Source: Gordonia sp. (in: high G+C Gram-positive bacteria)
GTDB lineage: Bacteria; Actinomycetota; Actinomycetes; Mycobacteriales; Mycobacteriaceae
Length of the DNA stretch: 64,000 bases
Assembly: GCF_020438995.1 (NCBI RefSeq)
Contig: NZ_JAGQTN010000258.1
Coordinates: 1 to 64,000 of the forward strand
Direction: 5' to 3'
The notes under the pieces were generated by a model. It was not told the DNA's origin. It worked only from the letters and a program-made list of their open reading frames with translations, and made no database searches. Each line of letters opens with the position of its first letter. Positions within the stretch are counted from its first letter, which is position 1. The position numbers and the translations under genes were made by a program. Shown here in pieces: positions 41,909 to 49,197 of this stretch.

Positions 41909-41958
41909 GTTAGTCTGGGTTCGTTATCACCCACTGTTCGTGTGAAAGGAACCAGAAC

Positions 41959-43170
41959 GTGGCCGAGCAAGCATTCATCTACGAGGCGATCCGTACGCCC
42001 CGTGGCAAACAGCGCGGAGGTTCGCTGCACGGCGTCAAGCCCGTCGATCTCGCGTCCGGCCTGATCAACGAGGTCCTGGCCCGCCACGGTGGTCTCGACC
42101 CGGCCGACGTCAACGACGTCATCCTCGGTGTCGTGTCGCCCGTCGGTGAGCAGGGCGCGGTCATCGCCCGCACCGCGGCGCTGCTGTCGGGGCTGCCCGA
42201 GACCGTGCCCGGCACCCAGATCAACCGCTTCTGCGCCTCCGGCCTGGAGGCCACCAACCTCGCCGCCGCCAAGGTCGCCTCCGGCTTCGACGACCTGGTC
42301 CTGGCCGGCGGTGTCGAGTCGATGTCGCGCGTGCCGATGGGCAGCGACGGCGGCGCGCTGTTCACCGACCCCACCACCGCGTACGACCAGTACATCGTGC
42401 CGCAGGGCATCGGTGCCGACCTGATCGCCACCATGGAGGGCTTCTCCCGCGAGGACGTCGACGCGTTTGCCGCCGAATCCCAGGCTCGCGCCGAAAAGGC
42501 CTGGAACAGTGGCTACTTCACCAAGTCCGTGGTTCCGGTCCGCGACTTCAACGGTGTCGTGCTGCTCGACAATGACGAGCACCGCCGCCCCGGCAGCACC
42601 GTCGAGAGCCTCGGCAAGCTGCGCCCGGCATTCGCCGGACTGGCCGCGATGGCCGGCTTCGACTCCGTGGCACTGCAGAAGTACCCGAACGTCGAGAAGA
42701 TCAACTTCGTGCACACCGGCGGCAACAGCTCCGGCATCGTCGACGGCGCCGGCCTGGTGCTGCTCGGCAGCGAAGAGGCGGGCAAGCGCAACGGCCTGAC
42801 CCCGCGCGGCCGCGTCGTCACCTTCGCCGAGGTCGGTTCCGAGCCCACCATCATGCTCACCGGCCCCACCCCGGCCACTGAGCTGGCGCTGAAGAAGGCC
42901 AACCTGACCGTCGACGACATCGACGTGTACGAGCTCAACGAGGCGTTCGCGTCGGTGGTCATGAAGTGGGAGAAGGACCTCAACATCCCCCACGAGAAGG
43001 TCAACGTCAACGGCGGCGCCATCGCGATGGGTCACCCGCTCGGCGCGACCGGCGCGATGATCTTCGGTACCTGCCTCGACGAGCTCGAGCGCACCGGCGG
43101 CCGCTACGGCCTGGTCACCCTGTGTATCGGCGGCGGTATGGGCGTTGCCACCATCATCGAGCGTCTCTGA
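41959..43170 (+). CDS. fadA: Acetyl-CoA C-acyltransferase (thiolase)
   Basis: A 403-residue thiolase. The nucleophilic cysteine is in [19 protein letters not shown], the catalytic histidine is in [16 protein letters not shown], and the second cysteine is in [12 protein letters not shown]. It cleaves 3-ketoacyl-CoA in beta-oxidation. GTG 41959 follows GAAAGGAACC. It is followed at 31 bp by fadB, forming the trifunctional-type pair. Confidence 0.94.
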   Translation: MAEQAFIYEAIRTPRGKQRGGSLHGVKPVDLASGLINEVLARHGGLDPADVNDVILGVVSPVGEQGAVIARTAALLSGLPETVPGTQINRFCASGLEATNLAAAKVASGFDDLVLAGGVESMSRVPMGSDGGALFTDPTTAYDQYIVPQGIGADLIATMEGFSREDVDAFAAESQARAEKAWNSGYFTKSVVPVRDFNGVVLLDNDEHRRPGSTVESLGKLRPAFAGLAAMAGFDSVALQKYPNVEKINFVHTGGNSSGIVDGAGLVLLGSEEAGKRNGLTPRGRVVTFAEVGSEPTIMLTGPTPATELALKKANLTVDDIDVYELNEAFASVVMKWEKDLNIPHEKVNVNGGAIAMGHPLGATGAMIFGTCLDELERTGGRYGLVTLCIGGGMGVATIIERL

Positions 43171-43201
43171 CCCGCGGTTTGTAAAGGAAACTTGAAAGAC
43201 A

Positions 43202-45370
43202 ATGAGTGACAACATGATCCGGTGGGAAAAGGGCGATGACGGCATCGTCGTGCTCACCATGGACGACCCCAACCAGGGCGCCAACACCATGAATGCGCTG
43301 TACGCCGATTCGATGAAGGCGACCGTCGATCGTCTCGAAGCCGAGAAGGACGAGATCACTGGTGTGGTGCTCACCTCGGCCAAGAAGACGTTCTTCGCCG
43401 GCGGCGATCTCAAGGACATGACCGCCGAGCAGACCGAGACCAAGCAGGAGATCGCGGCCCGGATGACCGCGACCACCAACGAGATGAAGGCGGTGCTGCG
43501 GCGCGTCGAGGTCCTCGGCAAGCCGGTCGTGTCCGCCATCAACGGCGCCGCCCTCGGCGGTGGCCTGGAGATCGCGCTGCACACGCACTACCGCATCGCG
43601 GCCGACGTGCGCGGCAATGTCATCGGTCTGCCCGAGGTCACCCTCGGCCTGCTGCCCGGCGGCGGCGGCGTCGTGCGCACCGTCCGGCTGCTCGGCATCC
43701 AGAACGCTTTGATGAGTGTTCTGTTGCAGGGCACCAGGTTCAAGCCCGCCAAGGCCAAGGAGATCGGCCTGATCGACGAGGTCGTGTCCTCGATCGACGA
43801 GCTGATCCCCGCCGCCAAGGCGTGGATCGCGGCCAACCCCGAAGCGCAGCAGCCTTGGAACGTCAAGGGATACAAGATCCCCGGCGGCGGGCCGACCAAC
43901 CCGGCGTTCGCGGCCAACCTGCCGGCCATCCCGGCGATCCTGCGCAAGCAGCTCAAGGGTGCCAACATGCCCGCCCCCCGGGCGATCATGGCCGCGGCCA
44001 TTGAAGGCGCCTACGTCGACGTCGCCACCGCCGACGAGATCGAGACCCGCTACTTCATCTCGCTGGTGACCGGTCAGGTCGCGCAGAACATGATCAAGGC
44101 GTTCTTCTTCGATCTGCAGCACATCAACAGCGGCGGCTCGCGGCCCGACGGCTACGACAAGTACACCGCGAAGAAGGTCGGCGTCATCGGCGCGGGCATG
44201 ATGGGTGCGGCCATCGCGTACGTCTCGGCGCAGGCCGGTATCGAGGTCGTCCTCAAGGATGTCTCGCTCGAGAACGCCGAACGTGGCAAGGGCTACTCGG
44301 TCAAGCTCGTCGAAAAGGGCGTCGCCAAGGGCAAACTCAGCCAGGAGAAGGGCGACGAACTGCTCGCCCGGATCACCCCGACCGACAAGGCCGAGGACTT
44401 CAAGGGCGTCGACCTGGTGATCGAGGCCGCGTTCGAGTCGGTCGAGGTCAAGAACAAGGTCTTCCAGGAGATCGAGGACATCGTCGAACCCGACGCCATC
44501 CTGGGCTCCAACACCTCCACGCTGCCCATCACGCTGCTCGCGAACGGTGTGAAGCGTCAGGAAGACTTCATCGGAATCCACTTCTTCTCGCCCGTCGACA
44601 AGATGCCGCTGGTGGAGATCATCAAGGGTGAGAAGACCTCGGATGCGGTGCTGGCCAAGGTCATCGACTACACGCTGCAGATCCGCAAGACCCCGATCGT
44701 CGTCAACGACAGCCGTGGCTTCTTCACCAGCCGCGTCATCGGCACTTTCATCAACGAGGCTCTCGCGGCTGTCGGTGAGGGCATCGAGCCGGCGTTCATC
44801 GAGCAGGCCGGTTCGCAGGCGGGCTATCCCGCTCCGCCGCTTCAGCTTTCGGACGAGCTGACGCTGACGCTGATGCACAAGATCCGCACCGAGACCAACG
44901 CCGCCGCCGAGGCTGCGGGTCTGCCGGTCCCGTCGCACGGCTCGTACGCCGTGGTCGACTGGATGGTCGAGAACGGTCGCGCGTCCCGCAAGGACGGCGC
45001 CGGCTTCTACGACTACGCCGACGGCAAGCGCGGTCTGCTGTGGCCGGGTCTGCGCGAGCAGTTCAAGTCGGGCAGCACGCAGATCCCGCTCGAAGATCTC
45101 AAGGAGCGCATGCTCTTCGCCGAGGCCCTCGAAACCGTCAAGTGCTTCGACGAGGGTGTGCTCAACTCGGTGGCCGACGCCAACATCGGTTCCATCTTCG
45201 GCATCGGCTTCCCGGCCTGGACCGGTGGCGTGATCCAGTACATCAACGGCTACGAAGGCGGCCTGCAGGGCTTCGTCGACCGCGCCCGCGACCTGGCAGC
45301 CAAGTACGGCAGCCACTTCGAGCCCCCGGCCTCGCTGGTCGAGAAGGCCGCGAAGGGCGAAAAGTACTGA
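43202..45370 (+). CDS. fadB: Multifunctional fatty acid oxidation protein (enoyl-CoA hydratase/3-hydroxyacyl-CoA dehydrogenase)
   Basis: A 722-residue fusion. The N-terminal crotonase domain has the oxyanion-hole strand FFAGGDLKDM and NGAALGGGLEIALHTH. The 3-hydroxyacyl-CoA dehydrogenase domain begins near residue 325 with the NAD motif KVGVIGAGMMGAAIAYVSA and contains EAAFESVEVKN and the catalytic GIHFFSPVDKMPLVEI. It works with FadA. A strong terminator lies 21 bp downstream. Confidence 0.94.
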   Translation: MSDNMIRWEKGDDGIVVLTMDDPNQGANTMNALYADSMKATVDRLEAEKDEITGVVLTSAKKTFFAGGDLKDMTAEQTETKQEIAARMTATTNEMKAVLRRVEVLGKPVVSAINGAALGGGLEIALHTHYRIAADVRGNVIGLPEVTLGLLPGGGGVVRTVRLLGIQNALMSVLLQGTRFKPAKAKEIGLIDEVVSSIDELIPAAKAWIAANPEAQQPWNVKGYKIPGGGPTNPAFAANLPAIPAILRKQLKGANMPAPRAIMAAAIEGAYVDVATADEIETRYFISLVTGQVAQNMIKAFFFDLQHINSGGSRPDGYDKYTAKKVGVIGAGMMGAAIAYVSAQAGIEVVLKDVSLENAERGKGYSVKLVEKGVAKGKLSQEKGDELLARITPTDKAEDFKGVDLVIEAAFESVEVKNKVFQEIEDIVEPDAILGSNTSTLPITLLANGVKRQEDFIGIHFFSPVDKMPLVEIIKGEKTSDAVLAKVIDYTLQIRKTPIVVNDSRGFFTSRVIGTFINEALAAVGEGIEPAFIEQAGSQAGYPAPPLQLSDELTLTLMHKIRTETNAAAEAAGLPVPSHGSYAVVDWMVENGRASRKDGAGFYDYADGKRGLLWPGLREQFKSGSTQIPLEDLKERMLFAEALETVKCFDEGVLNSVADANIGSIFGIGFPAWTGGVIQYINGYEGGLQGFVDRARDLAAKYGSHFEPPASLVEKAAKGEKY

Positions 45371-45391
45371 ACCGCCACTGATCTGACGTGA

Positions 45392-45430
45392 CGACGCCCC
45401 CGACCGGACACCATCCGGTCGGGGGCGTCG
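45392..45430 (+). terminator. Strong intrinsic-type stem-loop after fadB
   Basis: A perfect 17-bp stem: CGACGCCCCCGACCGGA, loop CACCA, TCCGGTCGGGGGCGTCG. No T-run follows, as is common in high-GC actinobacteria. Confidence 0.75.
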
Positions 45431-45438
45431 CGCGTAGA

Positions 45439-45510
45439 TCAGCGGAAGAGGATGCCGCCGTCGATGAGGCCCGCCTGACCGGTCATGTCGAAGCCGCCGC
45501 TAGCCCCATA
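45439..45510 (-). pseudogene. Remnant of a short-chain dehydrogenase C-terminus
   Basis: On the minus strand the frame ending at the TGA at 45439-45441 reads MTGQAGLIDGGILFR, resembling the SDR C-terminal pattern TGQxxxVDGG. Upstream reading continues as GASGGFD and then loses similarity; there is no start codon or Rossmann region. The fragment lies between the fadB terminator and the first 74-bp palindrome, so the rest of the gene was probably removed when the mosaic formed. Confidence 0.45.
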
Positions 45511-45550
45511 CCGCGGGTGCAACAGAGTTGCCACCCGTTGCAATGGTGTT

Positions 45551-45624
45551 CCCGCGTCGCAAACTTCGTCCCGCTTATCGGATATCGCGAAAACCAATTA
45601 GCGGGACGAAAATTGCGACGCGGG
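45551..45624. repeat. 74-bp palindromic element, copy P1
   Basis: Left arm CCCGCGTCGCAAACTTCGTC with CCGCTTATCGG, right arm GCGGGACGAAAATTGCGACG with CGGG. It forms a long imperfect hairpin around a GATATCGCGAAAACC centre. Copies P2 (46616) and P3 (47390) are also 74 bp. This copy overlaps the 3' end of the AbiEi-like gene and supplies its last codons and stop. Confidence 0.85.
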
Positions 45625-46596
45625 AGTAATCAGGCCGAACTTCGTGAGCCAGGGGTGGAGGAGGGTGGGGACGGAACCGGATTCCAGTGTCGACCAGGTC
45701 CAGCGGATGACCATCGGGCCGTGGGCGCGAATCTCGTCCTCGCGGACCTTCTCGCGGATGACGGCATCGGTGGCGTTCTCGCCGGTGCGAAGGAGCCTCC
45801 CGTACTTGACTTTTCCGTCGAACTCGCCGACCAGCTTCTCGTCCCAGTCGAAGTCGGTGGCGTATGTTCCTGAGCGGCAAATGAATCGGTGCTGCAGTCG
45901 CGGTACCGGCAACCCGGCCTCGATCATCTGTGCCCGGCTCCACGACTCGCCGACGCTCTCGGATGCCCCGTCGGCCATCGACAGTGCGCGAGCCGCACGA
46001 CGACCGCCGACACGTCGACGTCGCGCGAGGATCTCGGCCATCAACGCGGCGTCACCACCACACCGGATCGTCTGGTCGAAGGCGGTGAGGGCCTGGGCGA
46101 ATGTTCCGGCACACGCGACGTCGACGGAGGTCCGCTCAAGGGAGGTCACGGCGATACCGTCGACGGTGGTGATCTCGTCGTCGTCGATCGGTGCCGCGTG
46201 CAGGTGCCGATGCCTACGGATTCCGCCGCCCGACGACTGCCCGGTGACCACATGAACCTGCCGGATACTCGGCTTCAGCAGCGGCACCGCGTGCATCGCC
46301 GCAGCGGAGTCGTGACTGATAGGCAGAATCGGGCCGTCGGTGCGGGTGGACGTCGCGATCGCGATCGCGGTCAGCCGGTGTAGTCGTTGCGCACCCTCGC
46401 GTCCGGTGAAGTCGTCGCTGGGAGGCACATACACTCCGGGGTACAGCCGCAACAGATGATCGTCTCGGATCGCCGAGGCGATCTCACGATCACAGATCCC
46501 GACGAGGTGCGCCGCTTCGCGCCGGACAAGCCCAAACGAGTCAGTGGGATACATACGCATGGCAATCAGACGCAGCAGCCCCCCGTTTGGTTCCAT
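45598..46596 (-). CDS. AbiEi antitoxin-like / DUF559-type endonuclease-fold protein
   Basis: A 332-residue protein. The N-terminal region (about residues 20-70: VRREAAHLVGICDREIASAI, YPGVYVPP) resembles the winged-helix AbiEi-type antitoxin domain. The C-terminal region contains ATDFDWDEKLVGEFDGKVKY, in which D...E-x-D-x-K suits a PD-(D/E)XK nuclease fold, as in DUF559-like proteins common in actinobacteria. No AbiEii-type toxin is adjacent. The last codons (PASQFSSR-stop) are from palindrome P1. Starts at 46596, 46560 or 46554 are possible. Function unknown; defence or toxin-antitoxin context is inference. Confidence 0.65.
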   Translation of the reverse strand: MEPNGGLLRLIAMRMYPTDSFGLVRREAAHLVGICDREIASAIRDDHLLRLYPGVYVPPSDDFTGREGAQRLHRLTAIAIATSTRTDGPILPISHDSAAAMHAVPLLKPSIRQVHVVTGQSSGGGIRRHRHLHAAPIDDDEITTVDGIAVTSLERTSVDVACAGTFAQALTAFDQTIRCGGDAALMAEILARRRRVGGRRAARALSMADGASESVGESWSRAQMIEAGLPVPRLQHRFICRSGTYATDFDWDEKLVGEFDGKVKYGRLLRTGENATDAVIREKVREDEIRAHGPMVIRWTWSTLESGSVPTLLHPWLTKFGLITPASQFSSR

Positions 46597-46615
46597 CCAC
46601 GCCCCATCCAGTTTT

Positions 46616-46689
46616 CCCGCGTCGCAAACTTCGTCCCGCGAATCGGATGTTGCGATATCCGATAAGCGCGACGAAGTTCAGATCGCGGG
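46616..46689. repeat. 74-bp palindromic element, copy P2
   Basis: Begins CCCGCGTCGCAAACTTCGTC and CCGCGAATCGG, ends ATCGCGGG. It lies between the AbiEi-like start and the VapB gene. The two arms are less perfectly matched than in P3. Length is identical to the other two copies. Confidence 0.85.
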
Positions 46690-46714
46690 AACGGTTGGAC
46701 TGGGAACTCGCTGG

Positions 46715-46720
46715 TAGTGT
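46715..46720 (+). promoter_or_regulatory. -10 box of the vapBC operon (leaderless)
   Basis: TAGTGT lies 7 nt before GTG 46728. It is 26 bp after palindrome P2. Confidence 0.45.
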
Positions 46721-46727
46721 GATCCCT

Positions 46728-46967
46728 GTGGAGGCGACCATAGATTCTGTTGGGCGGGTTGTGCTGCCCAAGGCGCTGCGTGATGCGCTTGGGCTCACGC
46801 CGGGAACGACGGTCGACATCTCGGCCTATGGCGGCGGGGTGCAGATAGTGCCGGGTGGACGTACGGCTCGGCTCGAGACCGAGCCGAGCGGCCGCCTGGT
46901 GGCGCGCGGTGAGACCGTCGTCACCGACGAGATGATGTTCGGGCTGATCGACTCCGGTCGTCGATGA
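46728..46967 (+). CDS. vapB: Antitoxin, AbrB/VapB (SpoVT-like) family
   Basis: A 79-residue antitoxin with the AbrB swapped-hairpin motif: ATIDSVGRVVLPKALRDALG, then LTPGTTVDISAYGGGVQIVP. The C-terminal part is expected to bind the PIN toxin encoded next, with which it overlaps by 4 bp. GTG 46728 is leaderless by position of TAGTGT. The open frame extending upstream to 46587 is through palindrome P2 and is not credible. Confidence 0.85.
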   Translation: MEATIDSVGRVVLPKALRDALGLTPGTTVDISAYGGGVQIVPGGRTARLETEPSGRLVARGETVVTDEMMFGLIDSGRR

Positions 46968-47386
46968 CGGATGGGATCGCGGTCGATACCAGCGTCGCGG
47001 TGCCGTTGCTCGTGGCTTCGCATCCCGAGCATGACGCCGTCGTGGCCTGGGCCGACGGGCGCACGCTGCGACTGACCGGGCATTCGCTCGCGGAGACGTT
47101 CGCGGTGCTCACCCGACTGCCAGGAGATGCGCGGGTGGCGCCCGCAGACGCGGTCACCTTGATGGACAGTAACTTTGCCGACACCGTCGTGGCATCGAAG
47201 GAAGGTGTCGCCGGCGTTCATCGGCTCTTTGCCCGCTCCGGTGTGGCCGGGGGAGCGACCTACGACGGACTCGTCGCACTTGCCGCGCGGGAGAACGGTG
47301 TCGCTCTCGCGACTCGGGACGCGAGAGCCAGGTCGACGTACGAAGCGCTCGGCGTCCGGGTTGTGCTCGTGTCGCCGCGCGCCTGA
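46964..47386 (+). CDS. vapC: PIN-domain ribonuclease toxin VapC
   Basis: A 140-residue PIN toxin. Acidic positions: DTSVAVPLL (first Asp), SLAETFAVLTRL (Glu), ATYDGLVALAA (Asp) and LATRDARARSTYE (last Asp). It forms the operon with vapB. It ends 3 bp before palindrome P3, so the pair is delimited by P2 and P3. Confidence 0.88.
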   Translation: MTDGIAVDTSVAVPLLVASHPEHDAVVAWADGRTLRLTGHSLAETFAVLTRLPGDARVAPADAVTLMDSNFADTVVASKEGVAGVHRLFARSGVAGGATYDGLVALAARENGVALATRDARARSTYEALGVRVVLVSPRA

Positions 47387-47389
47387 TTT

Positions 47390-47463
47390 CCCGCGTCGCA
47401 GACTTCGTCCCGCTTATTGGATGTCGCGATATCTCATAGGCGGGACGAAGTCTGCGACGCGGG
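47390..47463. repeat. 74-bp palindromic element, copy P3
   Basis: CCCGCGTCGCAGACTTCGTC and CCGC on the left pair nearly perfectly with GCGGGACGAAGTCTGCGACG and CGGG on the right. It lies between the vapC stop (47386) and the hydrolase stop (47469), convergent genes. Confidence 0.88.
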
Positions 47464-47468
47464 AACGG

Positions 47469-48326
47469 TCAGCGGGTGAGGAAGGCGGCTACCGTCGCTT
47501 CGAAGGCCTGCTTGGCTTCGATCATTACCCAGTGGCCGCAACGGGGGAAGATGTGGAGTTCGGCTTCGGGGATTTGGCGTAGGGGGAGTAGGGCCATATC
47601 GGGGGGGCTGACTCTGTCGTCGCGGCCCCAGGTGAGCAGGGTGGGGCACGAGATCTTGTGCAGCATCGACCAATACGGGGGGATGTCGGCGGTCGCGAGG
47701 AATTGTTGCTGCATCTCGAACGATGCCGAGCCGTACATCGCGCGGGCGGTGCGCAGGGCGTCGGGGTTGAGGGCGACCTCCCAGCGTTCTTCTATCAACT
47801 CGTCAGTGACGAGGCTGCGGTCGTAGACCATGGCGTTGAGCCAGCGGATGAGTTTGTCGCGGTCGGGGGCGTCGGCGAATTCCTGGAGCAGGCGCAGGCC
47901 CTCACTGGGACTGGGGGAAAACAGGTTTGGGCCGACTCCGCCGATCGTCACCAGTTTGGATACGCGTTCGGGCTTCTTGATGGCCAGGTTGACGGCGACG
48001 ACGCCACCCATCGAGTTGCCGATCATCGGGGCGGACTCGATGTCGAGGGCGTCCATGAAGCGGGTGACCGAGCTGCCGGCGGTGAGCACGGGGATGCCGT
48101 CCCACGGGGCGGAGACGCCGAAGCCGGGGAACTCCAGGATGTAGCAGTGGTGGGTTTGGGCGAAGAAGCCGAGATTGCCGCGGTAGTTGCGCCAGCCGGT
48201 CACGCCCGGGCCGGAGCCGTGCAGGAGCAGTAGCGTCGGGGCGTCGGGGTCGCCGGCTTCGTGATAGCGGAGCACACCCTTGTCGGTGGTCAGTTCGCGT
48301 TTGGTTCCCTCGTATGTCACATCCAC
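47469..48326 (-). CDS. Alpha/beta hydrolase, HsaD/BphD-like meta-cleavage product hydrolase
   Basis: A 285-residue hydrolase. The oxyanion region is LLLLHGSGPGVTGW, the nucleophile is in MIGNSMGGVVAVN, the aspartate in LTWGRDDRVSP and the histidine in FPRCGHWVMIE. The cap region matches HsaD closely in pattern (GPNLFSPSPSEGLRLL, NAMVYDRSLVTDELI). HsaD cleaves the C-C bond of a seco-steroid in cholesterol catabolism. A KstR-type operator overlaps the promoter. It is an orphan: hsaA, hsaB and hsaC are not present here, so the substrate could differ. Confidence 0.85.
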   Translation of the reverse strand: MDVTYEGTKRELTTDKGVLRYHEAGDPDAPTLLLLHGSGPGVTGWRNYRGNLGFFAQTHHCYILEFPGFGVSAPWDGIPVLTAGSSVTRFMDALDIESAPMIGNSMGGVVAVNLAIKKPERVSKLVTIGGVGPNLFSPSPSEGLRLLQEFADAPDRDKLIRWLNAMVYDRSLVTDELIEERWEVALNPDALRTARAMYGSASFEMQQQFLATADIPPYWSMLHKISCPTLLTWGRDDRVSPPDMALLPLRQIPEAELHIFPRCGHWVMIEAKQAFEATVAAFLTR

Positions 48327-48336
48327 ACCGAACAGA

Positions 48337-48352
48337 CTAGAACGTGTTCTAG
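48337..48352. promoter_or_regulatory. KstR-type operator
   Basis: CTAGAACGTGTTCTAG contains TAGAACGTGTTCTA, an exact fit to the KstR consensus TNNAACNNGTTNNA. It lies 11-26 bp before the hydrolase start. KstR is the TetR repressor of cholesterol catabolism in mycolata; its gene is not in the window. Confidence 0.8.
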
Positions 48353-48368
48353 TTCTTTGTCACGGGGC

Positions 48369-48803
48369 TCAGTGTGAGTGCGTGTGATGATGCTCGACGC
48401 CCAGGATGTCGTGCAGTATGCGGTGCACGATCGCGTCGTGGACGACGCTGTAGCGGACCGTGCGGCCCTCCTTGTCCGCGGACACCCAGCCCTGGTCGCG
48501 CAGAGCGCGCAAAGACTGCGAGGCCGCGTTCTCGGTGATCTGCGCGGCCGCGGCCAGCTGGGTGACGGTCTGGTCGGGGGTGGCGTGCATCTCCACCAGC
48601 AGGCGTAGCCGCGTGGTGTCGCTGAGCAGGGAGAACCTGGACGACCACTCCGCGATGTCGGAGTCGGGGATACGGGCGCGCGCTTGCTCGGGCTCGGACC
48701 CCGCGGTGATGTGGGAGTCGGGTATACGGGCGCGCGCTTGCTCGGGCTCCACCCCCGCGGAGATGTGGGAGTCGGGTATACGGGCGCGCGCTTGCTCGGA
48801 CAT
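48369..48803 (-). CDS. ArsR/SmtB family metal sensor with repeated N-terminus and His-rich tail
   Basis: A 144-residue regulator. The winged-helix is typical of ArsR (RFSLLSDTTRLRLLVEMHAT, ITENAASQSLRALRDQGWVS, GRTVRYSV). The C-terminus ends GVEHHHTHSH, and HDAIVHRILHDILG carries further histidines at the alpha-5 metal site position, suggesting Zn, Ni or Co sensing (NmtR or SmtB-like). The first about 45 residues are unusual: EQARARIPDSHI(S/T)AG-x-EP is repeated at an 18-residue period, 2.7 times, before the conserved fold. It may act on the downstream ABC operon 400 bp away. Metal identity is inference. Confidence 0.85.
   Translation of the reverse strand: MSEQARARIPDSHISAGVEPEQARARIPDSHITAGSEPEQARARIPDSDIAEWSSRFSLLSDTTRLRLLVEMHATPDQTVTQLAAAAQITENAASQSLRALRDQGWVSADKEGRTVRYSVVHDAIVHRILHDILGVEHHHTHSH
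48661..48802 (-). repeat. 54-bp tandem repeat within the ArsR coding region
   Basis: Three starts at 48661, 48715 and 48769, each with GAGTCGGG(G/T)ATACGGGCG and CGCGCTTGCTCGG. In-frame expansion, since 54 is a multiple of 3. It codes for the repeated N-terminal segment of the ArsR protein. Confidence 0.85.
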
Positions 48804-48885
48804 CGCACTCCTGTGTTGCGGGGGTTGTGGGTACGAATTATGCCCTGTGGGTGGGGTTCGGAGTGGTCCGGTCAGGTGTGGAATG

Positions 48886-48944
48886 TCGCCGGACCCTTCG
48901 TGACCCTCGCGACTTCGTCGCTTCGGCCTCAGGGATCAAGATGG
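48886..48944 (+). repeat. Dispersed repeat family A, copy 7
   Basis: CGCCGGACCCTTCGTGACCC, then the GACTTCGTCGC core and GGCCTCAGGGATCAAGATG. It lies in the gap upstream of the ABC operon, about 80 bp before the ArsR start. Confidence 0.8.
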
Positions 48945-49030
48945 TGGGCTGTGCTGTAGTTGCTTCGGTTTCGGGGATCAAGATGGTGGGCTGTGCTGTT
49001 GTTGCTTCGGCTTCGGGGGTCAAGATGGTG
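48944..49030 (+). repeat. 42-bp tandem duplication of the repeat A tail
   Basis: Units start at 48944 and 48986 with GTGGGCTGTGCTGT, then GTTGCTTCGG and CGGGG(A/G)TCAAGATG, with a third partial at 49028. They reproduce the end of family A (ATCAAGATG), so the array grew from copy 7. From 49031 to 49197 there is only the palindrome described next and a short AGGGG before the first ABC gene. Confidence 0.8.
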
Positions 49031-49144
49031 GGCGGCGTGAGGTGGCGGTCCTGCGGGACCGGGTGAACAGGTTGAGACTGTCCGGCTGGTCAGTGTCCGG
49101 TTCGGGCGGTTGTCGATAGTGTCCTGTGCATGCCTATGTGACGG

Positions 49145-49158
49145 CAGACATATGTCTG
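49145..49158. promoter_or_regulatory. Palindrome before the peptide/nickel ABC operon
   Basis: CAGACATATGTCTG is a perfect 14-bp palindrome 39 bp before GTG 49198. It is one AT step longer than the CAGACATGTCTG palindrome in the tandem array near 1338. Candidate operator for the ArsR protein or another metal regulator. Confidence 0.45.
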
Positions 49159-49197
49159 GTAGGACAGGTGTTCATAGCGACATGTTTAGGGGTTCGT

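Noticed and set aside
41662..43584. Very long minus-strand frames opposite fadA and fadB
   Set aside because: They are mirror frames of high-GC coding DNA and lack domain content; the thiolase and hydratase/dehydrogenase motifs fix the coding strand.
45551..47463. Integron-type attC array
   Set aside because: The palindromes resemble cassette borders, but no core GTTRRRY sites were matched, no integron integrase is present and the cargo genes face opposite ways. Kept only as an analogy in the findings.
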